From the NCBI GenBank assembly GCA_046330225.1, contig JAXLTD010000007.1, forward strand, positions 124,001 through 188,000: DNA of 64,000 nucleotides, in the 5' to 3' direction. The stretch is from CANJIV01 sp046330225. GTDB lineage: Bacteria; Actinomycetota; Thermoleophilia; Solirubrobacterales; Solirubrobacteraceae. A program made the position numbers and the translations under genes. This document shows, piece by piece, positions 25,438 to 34,184 of this stretch (position 1 is its first letter; the number at the start of each line of letters is the position of its first letter). The notes under the pieces are model-generated. The model was not told the origin of the DNA. It worked only from the letters and a program-made list of their open reading frames with translations, and ran no database searches.

Positions 25438-26328
25438 GTGACGAGCCCGCCCCGCTCCCCCCGATCGCGCGACCTCGACCGTCAGCGCGACGCCGAGCTT
25501 CGCGACCTCGGCGGCCTCGTGTTCGAGCTGCACCGGTCCGGCGAGGTGAACGACGCGCGCGTGATCGAGAAGCTCGACGCGCTGCTGGCCACCGACGCCG
25601 CGGCGCAGGCCGAGGCGCCGCCCGGCCCCGACGCGCCGCCGGCGTGGTGCGCCCGCTGCGGCGAGCCGCTCCGGCCGGGCCAGCGCTGGTGCACCCAGTG
25701 CGGCCGTGAGGCGACTGCGCCCGTGCTCGCCCCCGCCGGCGAGCGGCGCGGCGGCCGGCGCTGGCTTGCGGCGGCCGGAATCGCCGTCCTCGCCGCGGCG
25801 GCAGGGGCCGGAGCCGCGATCGCCGCCGGGGCGATCGGCGACGACGCGAGCACCGCAACGGTGACGGCCACCGTGGCCGCGCCATCGGGGACGGGGTCCG
25901 TACCGGGCGGCAGCACGGCCACGGCGCCGACCCAGGCCGCGACCGCCCCGGCCACCGCGCCAACGGCGACCGCACCGACGTCCACCGCACCGACGCCCAC
26001 GGCACCGACCCAGGGAACGACTGCCCCGTCAGCCACGACGGCGACGTCGGCCGGCGTCCCCGTCTGGCCGCGCGACCGCGTCGGCTTCACCGTCATCGCG
26101 CTTGCCGGCGACCGGGCGACGGCAGCCCGGCGGGCCCGCGAGCTCGCCGCGGCCGGACTGGAGGCGGGCATCGTCGACGGCGCCGCCCATCAGGGGCTCG
26201 CGGACAGCCTGTGGATGACCTGGGTGGGCCGCTACGGCACCGAGGCCGAGGCCCGCGCCGCCGCCGACCAGCTCCGGGCCGACGGCACGTCGCCCGGCTA
26301 CGCCCAGGAGATCGTCCCCGAGCCCTGA
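25438..26328 (+). CDS. Zinc-ribbon membrane protein with SPOR-like C-terminal domain
   Basis: 296 residues. An N-terminal helical region is followed by a zinc ribbon (CARCGEPL, then CTQCG), one membrane helix (about 104-125), a roughly 70-residue Ala/Thr/Pro linker, and a C-terminal domain whose pattern (two repeats with AAARRARELAAAGLEAGIV and ARAAADQLRADG) matches SPOR peptidoglycan-binding domains. That suggests a cytoplasmic sensor or docking ribbon linked to the wall. GTG start; TAGACT lies 9 nt upstream. Confidence 0.75.
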   Translation: MTSPPRSPRSRDLDRQRDAELRDLGGLVFELHRSGEVNDARVIEKLDALLATDAAAQAEAPPGPDAPPAWCARCGEPLRPGQRWCTQCGREATAPVLAPAGERRGGRRWLAAAGIAVLAAAAGAGAAIAAGAIGDDASTATVTATVAAPSGTGSVPGGSTATAPTQAATAPATAPTATAPTSTAPTPTAPTQGTTAPSATTATSAGVPVWPRDRVGFTVIALAGDRATAARRARELAAAGLEAGIVDGAAHQGLADSLWMTWVGRYGTEAEARAAADQLRADGTSPGYAQEIVPEP

Positions 26329-26341
26329 CCCGAGGGGCCGC

Positions 26342-27373
26342 TCAACGCGGCCCCAGGGGCTCGAGCTGCGGCCACCACGGCGCCAGCCGCTGCGCTGCCG
26401 CGGCGCTCAGCGGGTGCACCGGCACGGATGCCGGCGCCGCGGGCGGCGCCGCGAGCGCGCCGAGCGTGAGGGCCACCGACTCCGCCAGCGCGGCGAGGTC
26501 GTAGCCGCCCTCGAGCACCGCGCCGACCGGCACGCCGAGGTCGGCGGCGAGCCGCCGAACCGAGCGCGCCATCTGCTCGAAGCCGTCGGTCGTCACGCGG
26601 CAGCCCCCGAGCGGATCCGCCGCGTGGGCGTCATAGCCGGCCGACACGAGCACGAGGTCGGGGGCGTACGCGCGCCCGAGGGCGCCGACGACGTGCTCGA
26701 CGTGCGAGCAGAAGACCTCGTCCCCGGATCCCGCCGGGACCGGGAGGTTCACCGTGAAGCCCGTCCCCGGCCCGTCGCCGAGGTCGGCGGCGGCTCCCGT
26801 TCCGGGATACAGCGGCCACTGGTGGATCGACACGAAGAGCACCGCGTCGGTCGCGTGGAAGGCATCGCTCGTGCCGTTGCCGTGGTGCACATCCCAGTCG
26901 AGGATGAGCACGCGCTCGCAGCCCCGCACGTCGAGCGCGTGGCGCGCGGCGATGGCCACGTTGCCGAACAGGCAGAACCCCATCGCGCGGGAGGCTTCAG
27001 CGTGGTGGCCAGGCGGACGGGTCCCCACGAACCCGGTCGGGAACGCTCCGTCGAGCAGTCCGTCGACGAGCGCCACGGCCCCTCCGGCCGCGTGGCAGGC
27101 CGCCTCGAACGACCCCGCGCTCATGACCGTGTCGGCGTCGAGCGGCCCGCCGCCGGCAGCGGCGAAGGCGGCCAGGCCGGCGACGTACTCGTCTGGGTGG
27201 ATCGCGGCGAGGTCGGCCGGGGCCACGGCCGGCGCGAGCCGCGGCTCGAAGCCCGCCCAGCCCAGCGGCTCGAGCACGGTCTCGATCGCCTCGATCCGGG
27301 CGATCCGCTCGGGGTGAGCGCCCGTGTCGTGGCGCAGGGAGCTCGGGTGGTGGAAGTAGGCAGGTCGGCCCAC
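26342..27373 (-). CDS. Histone deacetylase-family (class II-like) deacetylase
   Basis: 343-residue arginase-fold amidohydrolase. Catalytic and zinc-binding segments are HPERIARIEAI, TRPPGHHAE (tandem His), DWDVHHGNGT (metal Asp and His) and VSAGYDAHAADPLGG (metal Asp); EGGYD gives the transition-state-facing Gly-Gly-Tyr. Substrate may be acetylpolyamine or an acetyl-lysine protein such as acetyl-CoA synthetase, as for AcuC; the sequence does not decide. GTG start only 17 bp from the divergent nadB start. Confidence 0.9.
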   Translation of the reverse strand: MGRPAYFHHPSSLRHDTGAHPERIARIEAIETVLEPLGWAGFEPRLAPAVAPADLAAIHPDEYVAGLAAFAAAGGGPLDADTVMSAGSFEAACHAAGGAVALVDGLLDGAFPTGFVGTRPPGHHAEASRAMGFCLFGNVAIAARHALDVRGCERVLILDWDVHHGNGTSDAFHATDAVLFVSIHQWPLYPGTGAAADLGDGPGTGFTVNLPVPAGSGDEVFCSHVEHVVGALGRAYAPDLVLVSAGYDAHAADPLGGCRVTTDGFEQMARSVRRLAADLGVPVGAVLEGGYDLAALAESVALTLGALAAPPAAPASVPVHPLSAAAAQRLAPWWPQLEPLGPR

Positions 27374-27390
27374 ACGGGTACGGTAGCCGC
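27374..27390. promoter_or_regulatory. Divergent leaderless promoters with overlapping -10 elements
   Basis: Only 17 bp separate the two GTG starts. The plus strand has TACGGT at 27379-27384, 6 nt before nadB; the minus strand has TACCGT at 27385-27380, 6 nt before the deacetylase. The two hexamers share 5 bp, and each -35 region must lie inside the other gene. Confidence 0.7.
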
Positions 27391-28857
27391 GTGGCCGCGC
27401 CCGCCTCCTCCCAGCCGTTCGATGTCGCCGTCGTCGGTGCGGGCGGAGCCGGGCTGTTCGCCGCCCTCACCGCCGCCGGAGCCGGGGCACGGGTCATCCT
27501 CGTGTCCGCCACGCCGCTGGCCGAGACCGCGAGCTACTGGGCTCAGGGCGGCCTGGCCGCCGCCCTGGCGGCGGAGGACTCCCCGGAACGCCACGTGCAG
27601 GACACGATCGTGGCGGGCCGCGGGCTCGTGCGGCGGTCGGCAGCCGAGATCCTCTGCGCCGAGGCGCCAGGCCGCGTGCACGAGCTCGAGACGCTCGGCG
27701 TGCGGTTCGATGCCGACCGCTTTGGCAACCTCGCCCTCGGCCTCGAGGGCGGCCACTCGGTGCGGCGCGTCGTCCACGCCGGAGGCAGCGCGACCGGCCG
27801 GCGCGTGAGCCGCGAGCTGTCGGCCCTCGTCGCCCTCGACGACCGCATCGAGGTGCGCGAGCGCCGCCGGGTGGGCGCGCTGTGGATGGACGCTGGACGC
27901 TGCGTCGGCCTCGTGACCGACGACGGCGAGCCGCTGGCTGCCCGCGCCGTCGTGCTCGCCACGGGCGGCGCGGCGGCGCTCTGGTCGCGGACGACCAACC
28001 CGCCGGGCGCGTTCGGCAGCGGCCTGATGCTCGCCCACCACGCCGGCGCCGCGCTCGCCGACCTCGAGCTCATGCAGTTCCACCCGACGGCGCTCGTGAA
28101 CCCCGCCCGCCGGGACGGCTTCCTGGTCACTGAGGCCATCCGCGGCGAGGGCGCGACGCTGCACGACGTCTCGGGCGAGCGGTTCGTCGACGAGCTCGCG
28201 CCGCGCGACGAAGTCGCCCGGGCGATCGAGGCCCGGCTCCGCGAGACCGGCGCCGACTCGGTCGGCCTGGACATGCGGAGCGTCGATCCGCTGCGGTTCC
28301 CCAACATCGTCGCCGCGCTGCGCGAGATCGGCATCGAGCCCACCGCGGAGCTCGTGCCCGTCGCCCCGGCGGCCCACTACCTCATGGGCGGCGTGGCCGC
28401 CGACCTGGACGGCCGGACGACGGCCGCCGGCCTCTACGCCGTCGGTGAGTCCGCCTGCACCGGGCTGCACGGAGCCAACCGCCTCGCCTCGAACTCCCTG
28501 AGCGAGTGCTTCGTCCTCGGCCGCCGGGCCGCCCTGGCGGCCCTCGACGAGCCGGCGCCCGACGTCGCCGGCCTGCCTGCCCCGCCCCTCGACGAGTCCG
28601 CAGTCACGCCGCCCGGCTGGGAGACGCGCACGGCACTGTGGCGCGACGCCGGCCTCGAGCGCGACGCCGTTCGCCTCTCGGCGCTGCTGGAGGACCCTCA
28701 CCCGCTGGCCCGCCTCGTCGCCGCCTGCGCTCTGCACCGCGAGGAGACGCGCGGCGCCCACCGGCGCACTGACTTCCCCGCGACCGAGCCGGCGCTGGAC
28801 CTGCACCACACCGTGGTGGAGCCCGGGAGCGCCCCGGCCTACGCCCGCTGGTCCTGA
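27391..28857 (+). CDS. nadB: L-aspartate oxidase
   Basis: FAD enzyme that oxidises L-aspartate to iminoaspartate, the first step of de novo NAD synthesis. 488 residues: dinucleotide motif VVGAGGAGLFAAL, SYWAQGGLAAALA, GGHSVRRVVHAGG, ELMQFHPTAL and the APAAHYLMGGVAADLDGRT region (split: APAAHYLMGG, VAADLDGRT), ending in a helical C-terminal domain. nadA and nadC are not in this window. GTG start; divergent from the deacetylase, whose family often acts in NAD- or acetyl-linked metabolism. Confidence 0.95.
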   Translation: MAAPASSQPFDVAVVGAGGAGLFAALTAAGAGARVILVSATPLAETASYWAQGGLAAALAAEDSPERHVQDTIVAGRGLVRRSAAEILCAEAPGRVHELETLGVRFDADRFGNLALGLEGGHSVRRVVHAGGSATGRRVSRELSALVALDDRIEVRERRRVGALWMDAGRCVGLVTDDGEPLAARAVVLATGGAAALWSRTTNPPGAFGSGLMLAHHAGAALADLELMQFHPTALVNPARRDGFLVTEAIRGEGATLHDVSGERFVDELAPRDEVARAIEARLRETGADSVGLDMRSVDPLRFPNIVAALREIGIEPTAELVPVAPAAHYLMGGVAADLDGRTTAAGLYAVGESACTGLHGANRLASNSLSECFVLGRRAALAALDEPAPDVAGLPAPPLDESAVTPPGWETRTALWRDAGLERDAVRLSALLEDPHPLARLVAACALHREETRGAHRRTDFPATEPALDLHHTVVEPGSAPAYARWS

Positions 28858-29079
28858 GCGCCGGCCGTCGCCGGCGGCGGAGGCGGCTCGGACGCGGGCC
28901 CAGCGGCCCCGGCCGTTCCGGAGCTCCAGACGCCGCGAATCCCGCGATGTGCAGGGCTTAACACGTAGTTAATACGAGCCGGGTTGTGACGTACATCAAC
29001 CACCCGCAAGCTCGAACGCACGCCTGGGAGGGCGGGGGCCGTCGGTCTTCCCCATTCGTTCATCCAGGAGGGATTTCAG
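28858..29079 (+). promoter_or_regulatory. AT-enriched leader of the 29080 gene
   Basis: This 222-bp gap contains no gene. Around 28950-29000 the sequence drops in GC (TTAACACGTAGTTAATACGA), then shows TGTGA, 6 nt, TCAAC (28985-29000), a weak match to a CRP/FNR-type site. AGGAGGG at 29066-29072 is the ribosome-binding site of the next gene. Confidence 0.45.
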
Positions 29080-29520
29080 CTGTATCAGATCAGCCGCGCC
29101 ATCTACCGAGAGCTCACCCCGCACATCGTGCCGGGCGGCGGCCACGACGGCACGCCGACCAACCACGAGCGCGTCCTGCGGGCCTGCGAGCTGTCCATCG
29201 AGCGCCTCGCCACGGATCGGCGGTACTTCGCCCGTCCGGCGCGCACGCTCTTCAGCGACATCCGCTGCTACTTCACCATGGCGGACCAGCAGCGCGTGTG
29301 GTGCGTCGTCGAGCGCTACTTGAATCTCGCCGACGCCTGGCTGGCGCGCCTGCCCGAGCAGGGGCTCGACGCGTTCGGCAACCAGCTTCAGTGCCGGGCC
29401 ACCACCCGAAAGGGGACCGCGTGCCAGCGGGTGCCCCTTGCGCGCAACGGCTACTGCCCGTCGCACCAGCACCTGGCCGAGACCGAGGACGAGCGCGGCG
29501 GCGTGCGCGTCGCCGCCTGA
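29080..29520 (+). CDS. Conserved-looking protein with Cys/His motif, probable CTG start
   Basis: 146 residues if started at CTG 29080, which follows AGGAGGG with 7-nt spacing and gives an N terminus YQISRAIYRELTPHIV. The first conventional start (GTG 29128) has no ribosome site and drops that helix. The middle is helical (RPARTLFSDIRCYFTMADQQ, then VERYLNLADAWLARL). The C terminus has CRATTRKGTACQR and YCPSHQHLAE, a Cys/Cys/Cys-His arrangement that may bind a metal. I do not recognise the function. It stands alone between nadB and hyuA. Confidence 0.7.
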   Translation: MYQISRAIYRELTPHIVPGGGHDGTPTNHERVLRACELSIERLATDRRYFARPARTLFSDIRCYFTMADQQRVWCVVERYLNLADAWLARLPEQGLDAFGNQLQCRATTRKGTACQRVPLARNGYCPSHQHLAETEDERGGVRVAA

Positions 29521-29558
29521 CGCAGCGCGGCGGCGACCGGTAGCGTCGCCGCCGCCCC

Positions 29559-31559
29559 ATGCTTCTCGGCGTCGACGTCGGCGGAACCTTCACGGACGCG
29601 GTCCTGGCGACCGGCGGCCGGCTGGTGACCGCCAAGGCGCCCTCGACGCCGGGCGACCAGTCCGCGGGCGTGCTCGCCGCCGTCTCGGCCGTGCTGGCCG
29701 CCGCCGGGGCGGTGCCGGCAGAGGTCGCCGGCTTCGCGCACGGCACCACCGTGGCCACGAACGCGCTGCTCGAAGGCCATGCGGCCCGCACGACGCTCGT
29801 GGCCACGGAGGGCTTCGCCGACGTGGTCGAACTGGGCCGCCAGGCCCGCCAGGACCTCTACCGCCTCTGCGCCGCCGGCCCCGCACCGCTCGTCCCGCCC
29901 GAGCGGCGGATCGCCGCCCCTGAGCGGGCCGGGCCGGAGGGCATCCTGAAGGCCCTGGCTCCGGGCGCGGCGGCAGGCGTCGCCGCCGCAGCGGCCGCGA
30001 CGGAGCCGGAGGCGGTCGCGGTGGTGCTCCTGCACAGCTACCGGCATCCCGAGCACGAGCTGGCCCTCGGCGCGGCCCTCGCCAACGCGCTGCCGGGCGT
30101 CCACGTCTCCCTCTCGCACGAGATCGTCGGGACGTTTCGCGAGTACGAGCGGGCGGCCACGACCGAGCTCGACGCCGCGATCTCCCCGCTGCTCGGCAGC
30201 TACCTGCGGGCGCTCCTCGAGCGGGCCGGCCAGGCCGGCCTCCCGGCCCCGGCGATCATGCAGTCCAACGGGGGGCTCACCGACGCCGAGACCGCAGCGG
30301 CACACGCCGCGCTGACCGTCCTCTCCGGGCCGGCCGGCGGTGCCGCCGGGGCCGCCTTCGCGGCCGCGGCCGCCGGGCACCCCGACGTGCTGTGCTTCGA
30401 CATGGGCGGGACATCCTGCGACGTCTGCGTCGTGGATGGCGGCCGCGTGCGGGAGACCGGCGGCGCCGACGTCGGCGGCCGCCCGGTCGCCCTCCCGGCC
30501 CTCGACCTCCACACGGTGGGTGCCGGCGGCGGCTCCGTGGCGTGGCGCGACCCGGGCGGGGCGCTGCGGGTCGGCCCGCGGTCGGCCGGAGCCGACCCGG
30601 GCCCGGCGGCCTACGGGCGCGGCGGCACCGAGCCGACGGTCACCGACGCCAACCTCGTGCTGGGCTACCTGGATCCCGAGCTCCCGCTCGCGGGCGGCGT
30701 GGAGCTGGACCGGGAGGCCGCAGAGCGCGCGGTCGGCACCCTCGGCGCCGCGCTCGGCCTCGAGCCGACCGCGTGCGCGGAGGGGATCGTGCGCGTGGCA
30801 AACGCCGCGATGGCCGGCGCGCTGCGCGTCGTCACGGTGCGACGCGGCGTCGACCCCCGCGCCTACGCCCTGCTCGCGTTCGGCGGCGCCGGCCCGATGC
30901 ACGCCGCCGCGATCGCCGACGAGCTCGGGATGGACGCGATCGTCTGCCCCCGCGCGTCCGGGGTCCTGGCGGCGCTCGGCCTCGTGGTGTCCGAGCGCCG
31001 GCGCGACGCCCAGCGCTCCGTCCTGCGCCATGGCGCGAGCCTCACCGATGCCGCCGTGGCCGCCGACGTGGCAGCCCTCGCCGACACGGCACGCGCCGGC
31101 CTCGGGCTCCCCGGCGCCGAGATCCGCACGGCCTACGACCTGCGCTACCGCGGCCAGTCGTTCGAACTGACCGTGCGCGCCGGCGGGCACCCGCCCGGGG
31201 TGGACGCCCTGCGCGCGAAGTTCGTGGCCGCCCACCAGGAGCGCTTCGGCTTCACCGAGCCCGACGGGGCAGTGGAGCTCGTGACCGTGCGGGCCACCGC
31301 CGCCGTCCCAGGGCCCGGCATCGGGACGGCGCCGCCGGCTGGCGCCGCCGCCGGCGCCGCCGCGCCAGCGGGCACGCGCCCCGCGCGCTTCGGCGGCGTA
31401 ACGCTCGACGCCGCGATCTGGCCGGGAGGCCCGGCGCCCGGTGCCGCCGTGTGCGGGCCTGCGGTCTGTGCGTTCCCCGAGGCGACCCTGGTCGTCCCGC
31501 CGGCCTGGCAGGGCGAGGCCGACGACGCGGGCACCCTCGTGCTGAGGCGCACGCCATGA
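29559..31559 (+). CDS. hyuA: Hydantoinase/oxoprolinase family, subunit A
   Basis: 666-residue ASKHA-fold ATPase subunit: LGVDVGGTFTDAVLATGGR at the start, FAHGTTVATNALLEG, QSNGGLTDAETA, SGPAGGAAGAA, FDMGGTSCDV and FGGAGPMHA are the family landmarks (N-methylhydantoinase A, 5-oxoprolinase, acetone carboxylase beta). With the B subunit it performs ATP-dependent opening of a cyclic amide or a carboxylation. Substrate is unknown. Stop overlaps the hyuB start (ATGA). Confidence 0.92.
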   Translation: MLLGVDVGGTFTDAVLATGGRLVTAKAPSTPGDQSAGVLAAVSAVLAAAGAVPAEVAGFAHGTTVATNALLEGHAARTTLVATEGFADVVELGRQARQDLYRLCAAGPAPLVPPERRIAAPERAGPEGILKALAPGAAAGVAAAAAATEPEAVAVVLLHSYRHPEHELALGAALANALPGVHVSLSHEIVGTFREYERAATTELDAAISPLLGSYLRALLERAGQAGLPAPAIMQSNGGLTDAETAAAHAALTVLSGPAGGAAGAAFAAAAAGHPDVLCFDMGGTSCDVCVVDGGRVRETGGADVGGRPVALPALDLHTVGAGGGSVAWRDPGGALRVGPRSAGADPGPAAYGRGGTEPTVTDANLVLGYLDPELPLAGGVELDREAAERAVGTLGAALGLEPTACAEGIVRVANAAMAGALRVVTVRRGVDPRAYALLAFGGAGPMHAAAIADELGMDAIVCPRASGVLAALGLVVSERRRDAQRSVLRHGASLTDAAVAADVAALADTARAGLGLPGAEIRTAYDLRYRGQSFELTVRAGGHPPGVDALRAKFVAAHQERFGFTEPDGAVELVTVRATAAVPGPGIGTAPPAGAAAGAAAPAGTRPARFGGVTLDAAIWPGGPAPGAAVCGPAVCAFPEATLVVPPAWQGEADDAGTLVLRRTP

Positions 31560-33049
31560 CCCGGACCGACCCGATCGGCCTGCAGGTGCTGATGGGCGCG
31601 CTGCGCTCCATCTGCGAGGAGATGGGCGCGGTCCTCATCCGCTCCGCGCACTCGGCCAACATCAAGGAGCGCCGCGACGCGTCCACCGCCCTGTTCGATC
31701 CCGCGGGCGACATGGTCATGCAAGCCGAGCACATCCCGGTTCACCTCGGCGCGATGCCGGCAGCGGTGGCGGCGGTGCTGGACGCCGAGCATGCGCCGGG
31801 CCGGTCGTGGGTCCTCAATGACCCCTACCGCGGCGGGACCCATCTGCCCGACATCACCGTGATCACGCCGGCCTTCGCCGGCGGCGCCCTGGCCGGCTTT
31901 GCGGCGACCCGCGCCCACCACGCGGATGTCGGCGGCTCGCTGCCCGGCTCGATGCCGGCCGACAGCCGCACGCTGGCCGACGAGGGCGTCGTGATCGAGC
32001 CCCAGATCCTCGACGGCCCCGCGATCGCCCGGCTCGCGGCGCAGATGCGCCAGCCGGCACAGCGGGCAGCGGACTTCCGGGCCCAGCTGGCCGCCAACCG
32101 GGCCGGAGCCGCCCAGCTCGAAGCGCTTGCGGCTGCCGGTCTCGGCGAGCTGCAGGCCGCCATGGCGGAGGTCCTCGACTACGGCGAGCGGCGCACGCGG
32201 GCTGCGCTCGCCGCGCTGCCCGACGGGACCCGGACCGCCGTCGACCGCCTCGAGGCCGCCGAGGGGGACCTCGAGCTGCGCCTCGCCGCCCGGATCGAGG
32301 GCGACGAGATCACGCTCGACTTCACCGGCTCGGCGCCGCAGCATCCGGGCAACCTCAACTGCCCGCTCGCGGTCACGCACTCCGCCGCCTACTTCGCGGT
32401 CCGCGTCCTCACCGACCCCGACGGCCCGCCGAGCGCGGGCGCCTACCGGCCGGTGCACGTCATCGCCGAGCCGGGCTCGCTGCTCAATGCGCGCCCGCCG
32501 GCGGCCGTGGTGGCCGGCAACGTCGAGACGTCCTCGCGAGTCGCCGATCTCGTCCTCGGCGCCTTCGGCCGCGCGCTCGGGCAGGGAACGATGAACAACG
32601 TCACGCTCGGAAGCGACGCATTCACGTACTACGAGACGCTCGGGGGCGGGCAGGGCGCCTGCCCCGACGCCGACGGGCCCAGCGCGATCCACGTGGCGAT
32701 GTCGAATACGCGCAACACCCCGGTCGAGGCGCTCGAGTCGGAGTTCCCGCTGCGGGTGACCGAGTACTCGGTGCGCCGCGGGACGGGCGGCGCCGGGCGG
32801 CACCGGGGCGGCGACGGCGTCGTTCGCGAGCTCGAGGCGCTCGTGCCCATGACGTACTCGGTCCTCGCCGAGCGGCGCCGGCATGCGCCGCCGGGCGCGA
32901 ATGGCGGCAGCCCTGGCGCTCGCGGCCGGACGCTGCTCGACGGGGCCGAGCTGCCGCCCAAGGCGATGGGGACCCTCGCCCCCGGCTCGCGGCTGCGCCT
33001 CGAGACCCCGGGCGGGGGCGGCGACGGCCCGGACCCGGACGCCGGCTGA
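31556..33049 (+). CDS. hyuB: Hydantoinase B family, subunit B
   Basis: 497 residues, partner of the preceding gene. Landmarks: FDPAGDMVMQAEHIPVHLGAM, VLNDPYRGGTHLPDIT, HHADVGG, DFTGSAPQHPGNLNCPLAVT and GNVETSSRV, with metal-binding His residues in the first domain. The ATG overlaps the hyuA stop by 4 nt; the open frame extends upstream only as a shadow of hyuA. No permease or dihydropyrimidinase gene is adjacent. Confidence 0.92.
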   Translation: MTRTDPIGLQVLMGALRSICEEMGAVLIRSAHSANIKERRDASTALFDPAGDMVMQAEHIPVHLGAMPAAVAAVLDAEHAPGRSWVLNDPYRGGTHLPDITVITPAFAGGALAGFAATRAHHADVGGSLPGSMPADSRTLADEGVVIEPQILDGPAIARLAAQMRQPAQRAADFRAQLAANRAGAAQLEALAAAGLGELQAAMAEVLDYGERRTRAALAALPDGTRTAVDRLEAAEGDLELRLAARIEGDEITLDFTGSAPQHPGNLNCPLAVTHSAAYFAVRVLTDPDGPPSAGAYRPVHVIAEPGSLLNARPPAAVVAGNVETSSRVADLVLGAFGRALGQGTMNNVTLGSDAFTYYETLGGGQGACPDADGPSAIHVAMSNTRNTPVEALESEFPLRVTEYSVRRGTGGAGRHRGGDGVVRELEALVPMTYSVLAERRRHAPPGANGGSPGARGRTLLDGAELPPKAMGTLAPGSRLRLETPGGGGDGPDPDAG

Positions 33050-33068
33050 CTGGCCGCGCCGGCCCGGG

Positions 33069-33080
33069 TAGATTCCCGGC
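33069..33080 (+). promoter_or_regulatory. Leaderless -10 element of the 33081 gene
   Basis: TAGATT at 33069-33074, 6 nt before the ATG at 33081, just after the hyuB stop. Confidence 0.6.
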
Positions 33081-33983
33081 ATGGCCCGCGAGCCCCGCAC
33101 CGACCGCGTCGCCTTCCTCGGCCTCGGCCTCATGGGCTCGCTCATGGCCGCCTGCCTGCGCCGCGCCGGATTCGACCTCGCGGTCTGGACGCGGACGCCC
33201 GGCAAGGCCGAGGCGTGGGCGCACGCGCACGGCGCCGAGGCCTTCGCAACGCCGGCCGCCGCCGCTGCCGGGGCGGCCGGCGTGGTCACCATGGTCGTCG
33301 ACGGCGCGCAGGTCCGAGAGGTCCTGCTCGGGGCCGAGGGCGCGCTCGCCGGCGGGGGCGCCGGCGTGCTGTGCGTCGACTGCTCCACGATCGGCCCGGA
33401 CGCGGCCCGCGCGATCGGCGCCGAGGTGGCAGCGCGCGGGGGCGCGTTCGTCGACGCGCCCGTGACCGGCTCGACGCCCAAGGCCACCGACGGGACGCTG
33501 ACGATCATGGCCGGCGGCACCGACGCCGACGTCGCCCGCGCGCGTCCGCTGCTCGACGCGATGGGCGCCACGATCGTGCACGTCGGGCCGTCGGGTCACG
33601 GCCAGGCTGTGAAGGTCATCGGGAACGCCGTCGCCACGGCCAACCTCGCTGCCGCGGCGCAGGCCCTCGTCGTCGGGCAGGCCGCCGGCCTCGATGTCGA
33701 CCGGCTCGCCGAGGTCTTGAACGCCGGCGTCGCGGGCTCGGCGGTGCTGACGCTCAAGTCCGGCGCCCTGCTCGGGCACGACTACACGACCCTCTTCAAG
33801 CTCGACCACATGATCAAGGACGTCGCGCTGTGCCTCGAGGCGGCGCGGGACGCCGGCGTGCCGTTCCCGGCGGCAGCCGAGGCCCAGGAGCTCCTCGTCG
33901 CCGCGGCGGGACGGGGGCATGGCGACGACGACTACGTGTCCCTCCTCGAGGCGGTCGAAGGCCTCGCGGGCCGCCGGCTGTAG
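33081..33983 (+). CDS. NAD(P)-dependent beta-hydroxyacid dehydrogenase (3-HIBADH family)
   Basis: 300-residue enzyme with an N-terminal Rossmann domain (FLGLGLMGSLMAACLRRAGF) and an all-helical C-terminal domain. The substrate-binding loop is DAPVTGSTPKA, and the catalytic lysine is in GHGQAVKVIGNAV, as in 3-hydroxyisobutyrate and tartronate-semialdehyde reductases. The third signature KLDHMIKDV is present. Exact substrate is open; its own promoter shows it is not simply part of the hyu operon. Confidence 0.88.
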   Translation: MAREPRTDRVAFLGLGLMGSLMAACLRRAGFDLAVWTRTPGKAEAWAHAHGAEAFATPAAAAAGAAGVVTMVVDGAQVREVLLGAEGALAGGGAGVLCVDCSTIGPDAARAIGAEVAARGGAFVDAPVTGSTPKATDGTLTIMAGGTDADVARARPLLDAMGATIVHVGPSGHGQAVKVIGNAVATANLAAAAQALVVGQAAGLDVDRLAEVLNAGVAGSAVLTLKSGALLGHDYTTLFKLDHMIKDVALCLEAARDAGVPFPAAAEAQELLVAAAGRGHGDDDYVSLLEAVEGLAGRRL

Positions 33984-34035
33984 CCCGGCCGGCGCCGGTC
34001 CGTCCGCCCCAGCCGCGGAGCCGTGAGGTCACGGA

Positions 34036-34061
34036 GTTTCCCCGTCCAGGACGGTGGAAAC
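34036..34061. repeat. Stem-loop after the dehydrogenase gene
   Basis: GTTTCCCCGTCC pairs with GGACGGTGGAAAC (one unpaired T) around a single A. It lies 53 bp past the dehydrogenase stop and could end its transcript. The next 60 bases are AT enriched, with two ATATTTG copies. Confidence 0.55.
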
Positions 34062-34106
34062 TACCGATATTTGCGGCAATATTTGGCCAACTAGCCGGTT
34101 TTCGCG

Positions 34107-34112
34107 TAGACT
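34107..34112 (+). promoter_or_regulatory. TAGACT -10 element upstream of the DUF1802 gene
   Basis: TAGACT with TTGGCC 18 bp upstream (34083-34088) is the best promoter match in this gap. It predicts a transcript start near 34119, at the base of the terminator-like hairpin. Confidence 0.5.
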
Positions 34113-34119
34113 GCCGGTT

Positions 34120-34161
34120 CCCGTCGCGATGGTGCATCGTTTCTTGCGCGGCGGGTTTTTT
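34120..34161 (+). terminator. Terminator-like hairpin with T6 in the DUF1802 leader
   Basis: CCCGTCGCG (34120-34128) pairs with CGCGGCGGG (34147-34155), 9 bp including one G-U pair, followed directly by six Ts. An alternative stem, CGATG with CATCG (34127-34139), would compete with it. It lies between the TAGACT element and the start codon. Confidence 0.65.
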
Positions 34162-34184
34162 CACGCTGTCTACCCCCTGACTCC

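Noticed and set aside
24145..25533. Longer start for murI (462 codons)
   Set aside because: The added N terminus has no family similarity, and the GTG at 25002 has a well-placed -10 element.
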